Source: Halomonas smyrnensis AAD6 (lineage in GTDB: Bacteria > Pseudomonadota > Gammaproteobacteria > Pseudomonadales > Halomonadaceae). Taken from it: a stretch of 64,000 nucleotides of DNA. Under the pieces are notes generated by a model, which was not told the origin of the DNA, searched no databases, and was given only the letters and a program-made list of their open reading frames with translations. The translations under genes were made by a program, and so were the position numbers. Positions 18,953-28,960 of this stretch are shown here, one piece after another. The stretch is taken from the NCBI RefSeq assembly GCF_000265245.1, contig NZ_AJKS02000008.1, forward strand, positions 1 to 64,000, read 5' to 3'. Within the stretch, counting starts at the first letter, position 1. Each line of letters opens with the position of its first letter.

Positions 18953-20611
18953 TCAGTTGCCCTTGGGCTCGCTTCTCAGTGCCTTGACCAGCGCGTAGCA
19001 GCCGAGCAGCAGCACGATGGTGAAGGGCAGGCCGGTGGAGACGGCCGCCGTCTGCAGGGCCGTCAGGCCGCCGCCCAGCAGCAGGGCGATGGCGATGGCG
19101 CCTTCGATGATGGCCCAGAAGATGCGCTGCGGCTTGGGCGCGTCGACCTTGCCGCCGGCGGTGATCGAGTCGATGACCAGCGAACCGGAGTCCGAGGAGG
19201 TCACGAAGAACACGATCACCAGGATGATGCCGACGAAGGAGGTGATGGCGGACAGCGGCAGCTGGCCGAGCATGGCGAACAGCTTGATCTCCAGCGCGGC
19301 GTCCTGGACGCCCTGGAAGCCGTCGGAGATGACCTGATCGATGGCGGTGCCACCGAAGGCCGTCATCCACAGCACCGAGACCAGGGTCGGCACCAGCAGC
19401 ACGGCGGTCAGGAACTCGCGCACGCTGCGGCCGCGGCTGACGCGGGCGATGAACATGCCGACGAACGGTGACCAGGAGATCCACCAGGCCCAGTAGAAGG
19501 CGGTCCAGCCCTGGCTGAAGTTGGCGTCCTCACGGCCGAAGGGCATCGCCAGCGCCGGCAGGTTGACCGCGTAGGCGACCAGGTTCTCGAAGAAGCCGGT
19601 GGCGATCAGCAGGGTCGGGCCAACGATGATCACGAACACCAGCAGCAGGAAGGCCAGCACCATGTTGAGCTGCGACAGGCGCTGCACGCCCTTGTCGACG
19701 CCCAGCAGGATCGAGCACATCGCCACGGCGGTGATGCCCATGATCAGCAGCACCATGGTGATGTTGCTGTTGGGCACGTCGAACAGGTAGCTGAGGCCGG
19801 CGGCCGCCTGGGAGGCGCCCAGGCCCAGCGAGGTGGCCAGACCGAACAGGGTGGCGAACACCGCCAGGATGTCGATCAGGTGTCCCGGCCAGCCCCACAC
19901 GCGCTCACCCAGGATCGGGTAGAAGATCGAGCGCATGGTCAGCGGCAGGCCCTTGTTGAAGGCGAAGATCGCCAGTGCCAGGCCGACGATGGCGTAGGCG
20001 CCCCAGGGGTGCAGGCCCCAGTGGTAGATGGTGGCGGCCATGCCCAGCTTCTGGGCGGCGACCTCGTCGCCGGCGGCGGCGCCCAGCGGCGCCCAGTCGG
20101 TGCGTACGCCGTTCTCCACGGTGGTGCCGTCGAGGGCGGTGCCGAAGTGGGTCAGCGGCTCGGAGACGCCGTAGAACATCAGGCCGATGCCCATGCCGGC
20201 GGCGAACAACATCGCGAACCAGCCGGCGTAGCTGAAGTCCGGCGTGGCATTGGCACCGCCGATGCGCACCTTGCCCAGCGGCGAGAGCACGATGCCGAGG
20301 CTGACCAGCACGAAGATGTTGCCGCCGAGCAGGAAGACCCAGCTGAGGTTGCCGGTCAGGAAGCTGAAGATGGCGTCGAAGATCGGCTCGATCTCGGCCT
20401 GCAGGGCCAGCGTCAGGATCACGAAGACCAGGATCACTAGCGACGACACGGTGAAGACCTTGCCGTGCAGATCGACATCGAGGCCGAACTTGTTGGTGGT
20501 GATGTTGTCCTGGCCGATCACGTAATCGGTATCGATCAGGTTGGCCGGACCTTCCGGGGCGGGAATGCCCTCGCCGGCGGCCCCCTCGGGGGCTTTGTTG
20601 TCGTTCGTCAC
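18953..20611 (-). CDS. BCCT-family compatible-solute transporter
   Basis: The product is a 552-residue secondary transporter of the betaine/choline/carnitine family, with about 12 membrane helices and a hydrophilic N-terminus. The glycine motif AAGMGIGLMFYGVSEP matches the Na+-coupled betaine carriers such as BetP. The aromatic box lies in YWAWWISWSPFVGMF, followed by the RVSRGRSVREF loop. Glycine betaine, ectoine or a related osmolyte is the likely substrate; which one cannot be told from sequence. The start is GTG at 20611, with a perfect AAGGAG 8 bases upstream; the frame extends to 20653 but without a ribosome site. It follows a UspA gene by 41 bases and is probably cotranscribed with it. 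Confidence 0.88.
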   Translation of the reverse strand: MTNDNKAPEGAAGEGIPAPEGPANLIDTDYVIGQDNITTNKFGLDVDLHGKVFTVSSLVILVFVILTLALQAEIEPIFDAIFSFLTGNLSWVFLLGGNIFVLVSLGIVLSPLGKVRIGGANATPDFSYAGWFAMLFAAGMGIGLMFYGVSEPLTHFGTALDGTTVENGVRTDWAPLGAAAGDEVAAQKLGMAATIYHWGLHPWGAYAIVGLALAIFAFNKGLPLTMRSIFYPILGERVWGWPGHLIDILAVFATLFGLATSLGLGASQAAAGLSYLFDVPNSNITMVLLIMGITAVAMCSILLGVDKGVQRLSQLNMVLAFLLLVFVIIVGPTLLIATGFFENLVAYAVNLPALAMPFGREDANFSQGWTAFYWAWWISWSPFVGMFIARVSRGRSVREFLTAVLLVPTLVSVLWMTAFGGTAIDQVISDGFQGVQDAALEIKLFAMLGQLPLSAITSFVGIILVIVFFVTSSDSGSLVIDSITAGGKVDAPKPQRIFWAIIEGAIAIALLLGGGLTALQTAAVSTGLPFTIVLLLGCYALVKALRSEPKGN

Positions 20612-20652
20612 GGGATCTCTCCTTGTTGACGTCGAGGAACGAGTGGGGCGCA

Positions 20653-21075
20653 TCAGTCCTGTGGGCGGACCAGGAACACCGATGCGTCGGTATGGGTGGC
20701 AATCTTGCCGCCGTGTGAGGGAAGCACGACATCCAGGTGTTTCGGCGGATGGGTCTGCATGATCACCAGATCGACGCTCAGCTCGTCGATCGCCTTGACC
20801 AGCACGTCATCCAGATCGGCGATGGGGTCCGGGCAGACGATGGCCTTGGCGCTGACCGGCTGGCCGTGCACCTGGGCGCGCTCCTGGGCGAAGGCCTCCA
20901 GCTTCTGCTGGTACTCGTCCGGGGTTCGGGCCACGCTGCCCGGGGTATTGGCGATGATCGCCACGTAGCAGACCTCGGCATTGTAATGCCGGGCCTGATC
21001 GGCGACGACCTTCAGCGATGGTTCGAACACATCGGGGTGTGCCAGGTCCACCGGCACCAGGATCTTCTTGAACAT
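20653..21075 (-). CDS. Universal stress protein, UspA family
   Basis: The product is 140 residues, the size of a single Usp domain. The N-terminus MFKKILVPVDLAHP is the family's first beta-strand with the ATP-contact Asp. The C-terminal segment VVLPSHGGKIATHTDASVFLVR is the last helix-strand unit, though the usual G-2x-G-9x-G(S/T) ATP motif is not clean, so nucleotide binding is uncertain. The ATG has AAGGAG upstream. It lies directly ahead of the BCCT gene; in Halomonas elongata a Usp protein (TeaD) accompanies an osmolyte transporter of another family (TeaABC), so a regulatory role on the BCCT protein is a reasonable inference. Confidence 0.88.
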   Translation of the reverse strand: MFKKILVPVDLAHPDVFEPSLKVVADQARHYNAEVCYVAIIANTPGSVARTPDEYQQKLEAFAQERAQVHGQPVSAKAIVCPDPIADLDDVLVKAIDELSVDLVIMQTHPPKHLDVVLPSHGGKIATHTDASVFLVRPQD

Positions 21076-21255
21076 GCCTGCGCTCCTTGTTGGGTTGCGT
21101 CCGCGCTCACACGCTCAGTGTGGCCGTTGGACGGCGATTCGAGCGTGCCGCGCTTTCAACGGCCGCGGCACGGTCATCGGCGTCGTCCGGGGAGGCGTTG
21201 CCCTTGTTGTCATTGTCGTGGTCATCCGATGGCGCGGGGCGCGATCGGACAGGGG

Positions 21256-21284
21256 ATTCTAATCAAATAGAATAGGACTGATAA
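21256..21284 (-). promoter_or_regulatory. Predicted sigma-70 promoter for uspA-BCCT
   Basis: On the minus strand TTATCA (-35, plus 21279-21284) and TAGAAT (-10, plus 21256-21261) are separated by 17 bases. The -10 element forms half of a 6-bp inverted repeat. The start codon is about 180 bases downstream, leaving a long leader. Confidence 0.42.
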
Positions 21285-21350
21285 CCGGCAATCTGCGACG
21301 CGTCCGGTTCCGTGTGCGCTCGCGCCGTTGACGCCGGCGCCCGACACGCA

Positions 21351-21382
21351 AGGGGGAGGTGCCCCGTGAGACACCTCCCCCT
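21351..21382 (-). terminator. Terminator after proX
   Basis: An 11-bp stem (AGGGGGAGGTG / CACCTCCCCCT) with a 10-base loop lies 20 bases past the proX stop on the minus strand. The T-run is weak. Confidence 0.6.
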
Positions 21383-21401
21383 GGCGGTCATGCGGCCGCC
21401 A

Positions 21402-22262
21402 TCACGACTGCGGCAGCCACTCCTGCACCAGGTCCTGGTTGTCCTCGACCCACTGCTTGGCGTTCTCGTAGGGGTCGGAGTCTTCCTCCTGGTTCATGAG
21501 CATGACTTCGCCCATCTGCTCGGGCGTCCACTCGAAGGCGTCCAGGATGGCGTAGGCGCCCGGCATGTCTTCCTCGAGGCCGTCGCGCGCGATGGTATGG
21601 ATCTGCTCGGCGCCGCCATAGACGTCCTGGGGGTCCTCGAGGTACTTGAGGTCCCAGCGGGCGAACATCCAGTGCGGCGTCCAGCTGGTCACCACGATCG
21701 GCTCGTCGTTGGCAATGGCGGTCTGCAGGGCCGCGGTCATGGTGGCGCCGCTGCCGCTCTGCAGGTCGAGGTCCAGCTCGTAGGCGTCGATGACGTCCTC
21801 GGTGAGGCTCATCAGGCCGGCGCCCGGATCGATGCCGGTGATCTTGCCGCCCAGCGCATCGGCATGGTCGTTCAGGTCGGCGATGGAGTTCATGTCGCTA
21901 TCGGCGGGCACTACCAGGCCGAGCTTGGTACCGTCGAGGTTCGGACCCAGATCGTCGACCTGATCGCTGACCCGCTCGAGGTAGTCGGCGTGGGTGGTCG
22001 GCAGCCAGGCGGCGACGATGCTGTCGGCATCGCCGGTGGCGACCGATTGCCACATGGCGGCGGCGGACAGCGAGGTCATCTCGACCTCGTAGCCGGCCTG
22101 CTCCAGCACGGCGCGCACCACGTTGGTGGAGGCGACTTCCGAGGCCCATTCGACGTAGGCCAGGTGAACGCTGCCCTTGTCCTGGGCCTGGGCCGTCGCC
22201 GCGGTCAGGCTGGCGCCGGCGATGAGGGCCAGGCCAGCGATGCGCATCGGTTGCTTAGGCAT
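21402..22262 (-). CDS. Glycine betaine/proline ABC transporter, substrate-binding protein ProX-like
   Basis: This is the periplasmic binding protein (OpuAC fold) of the importer encoded upstream. The ATG at 22262 has AAGGAG 7 bases ahead and begins a good signal peptide (MRIAGLALIAGASLTAATAQAQ). The mature protein has the features of quaternary-amine binders: VEWASEVASTNVVRAVLEQ at the start, MWQSVATGDADSIVAAWLP, and TSWTPHWMFARWDLKYLEDP, whose Trp residues likely form the cation-pi cage. The 286-residue length is typical. It is the third gene of proV-proW-proX, 82 bases after proW. Confidence 0.9.
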   Translation of the reverse strand: MPKQPMRIAGLALIAGASLTAATAQAQDKGSVHLAYVEWASEVASTNVVRAVLEQAGYEVEMTSLSAAAMWQSVATGDADSIVAAWLPTTHADYLERVSDQVDDLGPNLDGTKLGLVVPADSDMNSIADLNDHADALGGKITGIDPGAGLMSLTEDVIDAYELDLDLQSGSGATMTAALQTAIANDEPIVVTSWTPHWMFARWDLKYLEDPQDVYGGAEQIHTIARDGLEEDMPGAYAILDAFEWTPEQMGEVMLMNQEEDSDPYENAKQWVEDNQDLVQEWLPQS

Positions 22263-22344
22263 AATGATTCTCCTTCGGAATGTGTTCACGAGCATGCTGA
22301 GACACACCGCCGGATTCAACCGGCGGTCGTTCAACGGCCGATCA

Positions 22345-23183
<839 letters not shown>

Positions 23184-23184
<1 letters not shown>

Positions 23185-24386
23185 CAGTGGTCTCCTGCCT
23201 GTGCGAGTTCATCGAGGACGGCGCCTTTCACGACCACGCCCTGCAGCACCTGGTCGTCGTCTACCACGGCGATCGGGAAGCGGTTCTCGCTGAACATGGC
23301 GAACAGGTTGTGCAGCGGCTCCTCGCGGGTGACCTTGCGGAAGTCCTGGGTCATCACCTCGGTGACGGTCTGCTTGCCATCCTCCAGCGCCTGGCTGGCG
23401 CCATCGGCGTCGATCAGGCCGACCAGGCGGCGGTCGCGGTCGAGGATGTAGATGGAATCGAGGCTGTGGTCACGCATCTTGCGCAGCGCGGTGCGCGGGC
23501 CATCGGTGTCGCGCACCGTGGAGCGCACCTTGCGCATGGCGCTCTCGGCGCTGAGGATGCGCGACTTGTCGACGCCCTCGATGAAGCGGCGGACATAGTC
23601 GTCGGCGGGGGCGGTGAGGATCTCCTCCGGGGTGCCGATCTGCACCACCTCGCCGTCCTTGAGCAGCACGATGCGATCGCCGATGCTCAGGGCCTCGTCG
23701 AGGTCGTGGGTAATGAAGACGGTGGTCTTCTTCATGCGGTGCTGGAGCTGCAGCAGCTCCTGCTGCATGTCGCCGCGGATCAGCGGGTCGAGGGCCGAGA
23801 AGGCCTCGTCCATCAGCAGCACGCTGGCGTCGTTGGCCAGCGCCCGAGCCAGGCCGACGCGCTGCTGCATGCCGCCGGACAGCTGGCGGGGAAAAGCGTC
23901 TTCCCAGCCGTCCAGGCCGACCTGCTTGAGGGCGTTGCGGGCGGTCTCGCGACGTTCGCCGGCATCGATGCCGCGGATCTCCAGGCCGAACTCGGCGTTC
24001 TGCTGCACGGTGCGGTGGGGGAAGAGGGCGAAGTTCTGGAACACCATGGAGAAGTGGCGGCGGCGGCATTCCAGCAGCTCCTTCTCCTTGAGGCTCGGGA
24101 TGTTCTGCCCGTCGATGACGATCTCGCCCTCGGTCGGGTCGATCAGGCGGTTGAGGCAGCGGATCAGGGTCGACTTGCCGGAGCCGGACAGCCCCATGAT
24201 CACCAGCAGTTCCCCTTCGTAGACATCGAAGTCGATGTTCGACAGGCCCAGGGTCTGGCCGGTCTTGTCGAGGATCTCGGGACGCTTCAGCCCCTGGTCG
24301 CGCAGTTCCAGCGCCTTCTTCGGCTGGTTGCCGAAGACCTTGCTGAGGTTGCGGACCCGAATCTTGACGTTTCGGTTGTCACTCAT
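23184..24386 (-). CDS. Glycine betaine/proline ABC transporter, ATPase ProV-like
   Basis: This is the ATPase of the osmoprotectant importer, 400 residues. It shows Walker A GLSGSGKST, Q-loop VFQNFALFPH, signature LSGGMQQRVGLARAL and Walker B VLLMDEAFSALDP. Two C-terminal CBS domains (about 270-395) follow, which in OpuA and ProV-type ATPases sense ionic strength. The ATG at 24386 has AAGG 7 bases ahead and gives the family start MSDNRNVKIRVRNLSKVFG. It is the first gene of the operon. Confidence 0.94.
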
Positions 24387-24711
24387 TGGCGAACCTTGGT
24401 CGACGCCCGTGCCTGCGTTGAACGGCAGGGGTGGGCGAGTGGTTGTGATGAAGCCTGACGCCAGCATGCCAGCCGGCTGCGTTGACGCGAAATAAAACGC
24501 AATACCGTAGCGTTGAATCCAACAAAGTTCGAATGGTGCCGAATGTCGCCTAAATAAAGGTCATCGTCGCCTCGCAGGGCCACAACGATGGTGCCGAGCG
24601 CGAGTGATGGGGGTCGAAGGTTGTTATCAACGCGGCCGTTGGGTAACGCGCGGGCGCGTTGAATTCTCGTCGGGCGCCCCCGTCCGGGCCGGGTGGGCCG
24701 GCGGTGAGTCC
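24387..24711. other. Upstream region of proVWX
   Basis: This 325-base stretch holds no supported gene. It is locally AT-rich (about 24490-24560), consistent with the proV promoter on the minus strand. GCGTTGA occurs three times as a direct repeat (24479, 24510, 24656), the last two as GCGTTGAAT; these could be binding sites of an osmotic or betaine regulator, unproven. Confidence 0.45.
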
Positions 24712-25899
24712 TCATTCGGCGCAGGCTGCGGCGGCTCGGGCTGTCGTAGGGGAAAGACGCCACAGGCCACCCTCAGCGGCATCGACCAGCAGGTAAATGT
24801 GGCCATGGTTGCCTTGCCGCACGGTACGGATGCGGCCGAGCTCTCCCTCGAGCACTCTCTCGCGTTCGATCACCCTGTCGCCCGCGAGGCGCAACCGCAG
24901 CAGCGCCTCGCCGCGCAGCCCGCCGGCCAGCAGATCACCCCGCCAGGGGGCGAAGGCCGGCGAGGTCACCAGGGTCAGGCCCGATGGGGCGAAGCGGCCC
25001 TCGAAGACATGCACCGGGTCGCGCATGCCCGGGGCGCTGTCCTCGCCGACCGGCAGGAAGGTGACGTAGTCGCGGCCGCGGGAGACCTCCGGCCAGCCAT
25101 AGTTGGCACCCGGCACCAGGCGATTGAGTTCGTCGCCGGTGCGCGGGCCGTGCTCGGTGGACCAGGCCGTGCCGTCGTCGGCGACGGTCAGCCCCTGGGG
25201 ATTGCGGTGGCCGAGGCTGAAGATCTCGTCCAGCACCTCGGGATCGTCGACGAAGGGATTGTCGGCCGGCGCGCCGCCGGTCTCGGTGAGGCGCAGCATG
25301 CTGCCGGCGTGGTCGCCGCCGTCCTGGGCGCGCGGCGGGCTGCCGCGTTCGCCGACGCTCATCAGCAGGGTGCCGTCGGGGCGCCAGGCCAGCCGCGAGC
25401 CGTAGTGTCGCCCCGGGCCGGCGCCGCGGTTCTGGACGAAGAGCCGCTGCACGTCGGTCAGCCGGTCGCCCTCGAGACGCGCCCGGGACAGCGCGGTGGC
25501 GTCGCCGCCGGGCTCCGGCCGGCTCCAGGTGAAGTAGAGCCAGTCGTGCTCGCCGCCGTCGTCGCCGAAGCGGGGATGCAGGGCCAGGTCGAGCAGCCCG
25601 CCCTGGCCGCGGGCCGAGACCTCGGGCAGGCCCGCCAGCCGGGTCAGGGTGCCATCCGCCTCGAGCCGGCTCAGGCGGCCGGGGCGTTCGCCCACCAGCA
25701 GCCGGCCGTCGGGCAGCTGGGTCAGGCCCCAGGGATGGTCGAGGCCGCCGACCAGCGGCGTCAGGCACATCGTCAGGCGCTGGGTATCAACCAGCCGGGA
25801 CGGGGCCGGCTCGGCGTGGGCCATGGCGCTCAGCAGCAGGCCGAGCAGCGCCGCGCTCGGCAGGCGGCAGGCGAACGGGAAACGCGAGGGAGGGATCAT
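24712..25899 (-). CDS. Periplasmic PQQ-dependent aldose dehydrogenase-like protein (YliI/Asd type)
   Basis: The 395-residue secreted protein has a signal peptide (LPSAALLGLLLSAMAHA) and the six-bladed propeller of soluble glucose dehydrogenases. Visible marks are GLDHPWGLTQLPDGRLLVGERPG near the N-terminus, GQGGLLDLALHP, SLGHRNPQGL, and EHGPRTGDELNRLVPGANYGW, which carries Ca/PQQ-pocket residues. Such enzymes oxidise aldose sugars in the periplasm with PQQ. The true substrate is unknown and no PQQ synthesis gene lies nearby. It stands alone on the minus strand between the AEC permease and the proV leader. Confidence 0.88.
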   Translation of the reverse strand: MIPPSRFPFACRLPSAALLGLLLSAMAHAEPAPSRLVDTQRLTMCLTPLVGGLDHPWGLTQLPDGRLLVGERPGRLSRLEADGTLTRLAGLPEVSARGQGGLLDLALHPRFGDDGGEHDWLYFTWSRPEPGGDATALSRARLEGDRLTDVQRLFVQNRGAGPGRHYGSRLAWRPDGTLLMSVGERGSPPRAQDGGDHAGSMLRLTETGGAPADNPFVDDPEVLDEIFSLGHRNPQGLTVADDGTAWSTEHGPRTGDELNRLVPGANYGWPEVSRGRDYVTFLPVGEDSAPGMRDPVHVFEGRFAPSGLTLVTSPAFAPWRGDLLAGGLRGEALLRLRLAGDRVIERERVLEGELGRIRTVRQGNHGHIYLLVDAAEGGLWRLSPTTARAAAACAE

Positions 25900-25962
25900 G
25901 GGCCGGCTCCGTGGACGGGGCGGCCTCCAGTATAGGCGGTGTCCACGGTCGCCGGCCCGGGG

Positions 25963-26838
25963 CTACATCAGCCAGGCCAGCAGCAGCGGCAGGTAGATCA
26001 GCGACAGCAGGGTCGAGCAGAACACCAGGCTGGCCACGTATTCCGGCTCGCGGCGGGCCTTCTGGGCGAACAGATAGTTGAACACCGCCACCGGCATGCT
26101 CATCTGCAGCACCAGGATGGCATGGGCCATGGGCGGCAGGTTCAGCAGCGCGCCGATGCCCCAGGCCAGGCCGGCGGCCAGCGGCATGCGCAGCAGGCAG
26201 AAGCCGAGCCCCGAGCGCAGGTTCCTGACCTGGATATGGGCCAGCGACACCCCGAGGGTGATCAGCATCAGCGGCACCGTGAAGCCCGAGATCAGGTCCA
26301 CGCTGTTGGCGATCCACGGTGGCAGGTCGGTGTCGGTGAGCAGCAGCGCCAGGGCGATCAGGATGGCGTAGACCGTGGGCGTCTTGGCCAGCGACTTCAG
26401 CGGATTGCCGCGGCTGGTCATCATCGTGCCGAGGGTGAACTGGAACAGCGAGACCGTGACCATCACCGTGATGCCGAAGGCGAAGCCGGCCTCGCCGAAG
26501 GCATAGAGCACCACCGGCAGGCCCATGTTGCCGGTGTTGGGGTACATCATCGGCGCCAGCAGCACCCGCCAGTCGCGACGCAGCAGGCGCGCGGAGACCA
26601 GGGTGGCGGCGCCCATGGCGGTCAGCACCAGGGCGGTGGCCAGCATGGTGCGTCCGAAGCTGTCGGCGTCGATCTCGGCGCCGGCCAGCGAGGCGAGCAC
26701 CAGCGCCGGGGTGCCGATGTTGAACACCAGGCGGGTGACGAAGGCCACGGGGTAGTCGTGGCCGAGCCGAACCCAGCCGAAGCCCAGACCGGCACCGGCG
26801 ATGACCGGCGCCATCACGGCGAAGAGTTCGGCGAACAT
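25963..26838 (-). CDS. AEC-family transporter (auxin efflux carrier type)
   Basis: The product is a 291-residue membrane protein with about ten hydrophobic segments in two inverted halves. It has the family's conserved features: GFGWVRLGHD in the first loop, RLVFNIGTPALVLASL, a middle block PNTGNMGLPVVLYAFGEAG and LVLQMSMPVAVFNYL. Bacterial AEC proteins carry organic acids such as malonate or malate; the substrate here is unknown. It lies 58 bases after aaeB on the same strand and may be the last gene of that unit. Confidence 0.85.
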   Translation of the reverse strand: MFAELFAVMAPVIAGAGLGFGWVRLGHDYPVAFVTRLVFNIGTPALVLASLAGAEIDADSFGRTMLATALVLTAMGAATLVSARLLRRDWRVLLAPMMYPNTGNMGLPVVLYAFGEAGFAFGITVMVTVSLFQFTLGTMMTSRGNPLKSLAKTPTVYAILIALALLLTDTDLPPWIANSVDLISGFTVPLMLITLGVSLAHIQVRNLRSGLGFCLLRMPLAAGLAWGIGALLNLPPMAHAILVLQMSMPVAVFNYLFAQKARREPEYVASLVFCSTLLSLIYLPLLLAWLM

Positions 26839-26896
26839 GCAGCGTCTCCTTGGCTGAGGGAAATGAGCGGGTAAAGCCGTGGCGGCGGGGCGTGAC

Positions 26897-28954
26897 TCAT
26901 GCCACTTCCGCCTGCGCCGGGGGCGGCGAGAGGCCTTGAAGGGCGCGGGCTCGCTGTGCCTGGCGTTCCAGCGACAGCTCGAGACGCTGCGCCAGGCCGG
27001 CGAGCTGGGCCCGCTGGCGCTCGCTCAGTGCCGGCTGGTGGCGGGCGGCCTCGACCAGCGCCTCGCCGGCCGGGGCCACCGCGTCGGGCGAGCGGCCCCT
27101 GGCGCTGTCGGCGTAGGCCTGGGCCAGGGCATCGAAGAAGTTGCGCTTGGCGCGGTGCAGGGCCTCGTCCGGCAGGTCGTCCAGCCGGCGGCGCATCTGC
27201 AGGCAGGCATAGCCGATGTCGAGCCCGGTCAGGCCCAGGGTAAAGAGATGGCGCTGGTCTTCGGGCAGCACGTCGTCATGCCTGGCCAGGTGCAGCAGAC
27301 GGTCGGCCATGCCGCCGACGAAGCGTGCCTCCGCCTCGTGGATCGGCGGCGAGGTCAGGCGGCGCAGGTCGCCGACGATGGCGCCCACCAGCCGGCGCTT
27401 GCGCAGCCGCGAGCCGAAGCCGGGCAGCAGTCGGAAGCCGGTCACCACCGCGGACATCCCGATCATCACCGCGATGGCGCGGTTGATGAAGCTGTCGAAG
27501 GAGAAGTCCATGCCGTTGTCGGGCATGGTCAGCAGGATGTTGCCGATGGTGAAGGCCAGGCAGTAGCCCATCAGGCGCGGGTTGGCCGCGCCCAGCAGGC
27601 CGAGGAACAGCGGCGGCATCAGGATCATCGCCAGCATCGGGAAACCGCTGGCCTGGGCCAGCAGCACGTGGCCGAACAGGAAGGCGCTGGGAATCGCCGC
27701 CAGCATGCCCTTGGCGAACATCATGCACACCATCACCGGGTTGTCGCGGGTGGCGAAGAAGGCCGAGAACAGGGTGCCGAGCAGCATCGCGACCTGGCCG
27801 TTGTCCCAGCTGGTGGCCAGCCAGAAGGCGGCGAGCAGGGAGAAGACCAGGCCCGCGCGCACGGCGTTGAGGCCGGCCACCAGGTGGTCGCGATGCCAGG
27901 CCAGCGCCGCGCCTCGCAGCCGCATGCGCCCCGGGTGGCTGATGGCATCGCGGGCGTCGAGCATCACCACGGCGTGGCCCAGCGCCTCGCGCAGGCCCAG
28001 CAGGCAGCGCTGCTCGAGGGGCGTCCCGTCGTCGTCGGGGCAGTCCTTGACCCGGTGACGCAGGGCGTGAAGGCGTCGCTGGGCCGGGGCGATGCCGCTG
28101 ACCTCCGCCGACTCGCGAAAGCCGTCGGCGAGCTCCTCGGCCAGCCGGTGGATGGTCGGCGAGATGCGCTCGCCGTAGTGATGCAGGATCTGCTGCAGGG
28201 CGTGCAGGGTGGCCAGCAGGCGCAGGGTGCGGCGGGTCAGCACGTGGCTGGCGCGGATCCGGCCCGGCCCTTCCGGGCCCTCGTAGCGGGCGGCCTGGCT
28301 GTCGGTCTCGAGCTGGGTGAGCGGCTCCAGGCTGTGGGTCAGGGTGCCCTGCAGCTCGTCGAGATCGTCGCTGTCGGTCAGCCGCAGGGCGGCGTGGCGG
28401 AAGGCCTGGTTGACCACGTCGTCGGCCTGTCGGCCGAGATGGTCGCCGACCTTGATCGGCCACAGCAGCGCGCTGACCAGGGTGGCGCACAGCGCACCCA
28501 GCGACAGCTCGGAGAGCCGTGCCACGGCGATGGAGAAGATGCCGTCGGGCTGGCCGGCGCCGATCACCACGATCAGCATGGCCGTGACGGCGCCCATGAT
28601 GCAGCCGTAGGAGGCGTTGTTGCGCAGCAGCGAACTGCCGTAGGTGCAGAACATGATCCACAGCGTCAGGGCGGCCAGCGCCGGGATGGGCGCCTGGGCG
28701 AACAGGCTCATGATGGCGATGCCGGCGCCGCAGCCGACCAGGGTGCCGCTGATCTGGCTGAGCCCCTTCTCGACCACCATGCCGCTCATCGGGCGGACCT
28801 GCAGGAAGGCCGCCGAGATCAGCGCCCAGTAGGGCCGCTCCAGGTCGCACCACAGCGCCGCATAGAGCGCCAGCAGCATGGCCAGGGTGGCCTTGGCGGC
28901 GAACTTGACCGCATCGGAACTCGGCGTGAGATAGGCCTGCAGCCAGAGGGACAT
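26897..28954 (-). CDS. FUSC-family efflux transporter, AaeB-like
   Basis: The 685-residue inner-membrane protein has two sets of about five helices separated by cytoplasmic helical regions, the FUSC layout. The first membrane block (LAMLLALYAALWCDLERPYWALISAAFLQVRPMSGMV) is diagnostic. AaeB with AaeA forms an efflux pump for aromatic carboxylic acids in E. coli. It starts 6 bases after the aaeA-like gene. The exported compound here is not known. Confidence 0.9.
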   Translation of the reverse strand: MSLWLQAYLTPSSDAVKFAAKATLAMLLALYAALWCDLERPYWALISAAFLQVRPMSGMVVEKGLSQISGTLVGCGAGIAIMSLFAQAPIPALAALTLWIMFCTYGSSLLRNNASYGCIMGAVTAMLIVVIGAGQPDGIFSIAVARLSELSLGALCATLVSALLWPIKVGDHLGRQADDVVNQAFRHAALRLTDSDDLDELQGTLTHSLEPLTQLETDSQAARYEGPEGPGRIRASHVLTRRTLRLLATLHALQQILHHYGERISPTIHRLAEELADGFRESAEVSGIAPAQRRLHALRHRVKDCPDDDGTPLEQRCLLGLREALGHAVVMLDARDAISHPGRMRLRGAALAWHRDHLVAGLNAVRAGLVFSLLAAFWLATSWDNGQVAMLLGTLFSAFFATRDNPVMVCMMFAKGMLAAIPSAFLFGHVLLAQASGFPMLAMILMPPLFLGLLGAANPRLMGYCLAFTIGNILLTMPDNGMDFSFDSFINRAIAVMIGMSAVVTGFRLLPGFGSRLRKRRLVGAIVGDLRRLTSPPIHEAEARFVGGMADRLLHLARHDDVLPEDQRHLFTLGLTGLDIGYACLQMRRRLDDLPDEALHRAKRNFFDALAQAYADSARGRSPDAVAPAGEALVEAARHQPALSERQRAQLAGLAQRLELSLERQAQRARALQGLSPPPAQAEVA

Positions 28955-28960
28955 GCGCCG

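Larger units (their letters stand above)
21076..21401. other. Intergenic region between uspA and proX
   Basis: No gene is supported in this 326-base stretch. It holds the probable promoter of the uspA-BCCT unit (21256-21284) and the proX terminator (21351-21382). An inverted repeat, ATTCTA-N6-TAGAAT (21256-21273), overlaps the promoter's -10 element and could be an operator. Confidence 0.5.
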
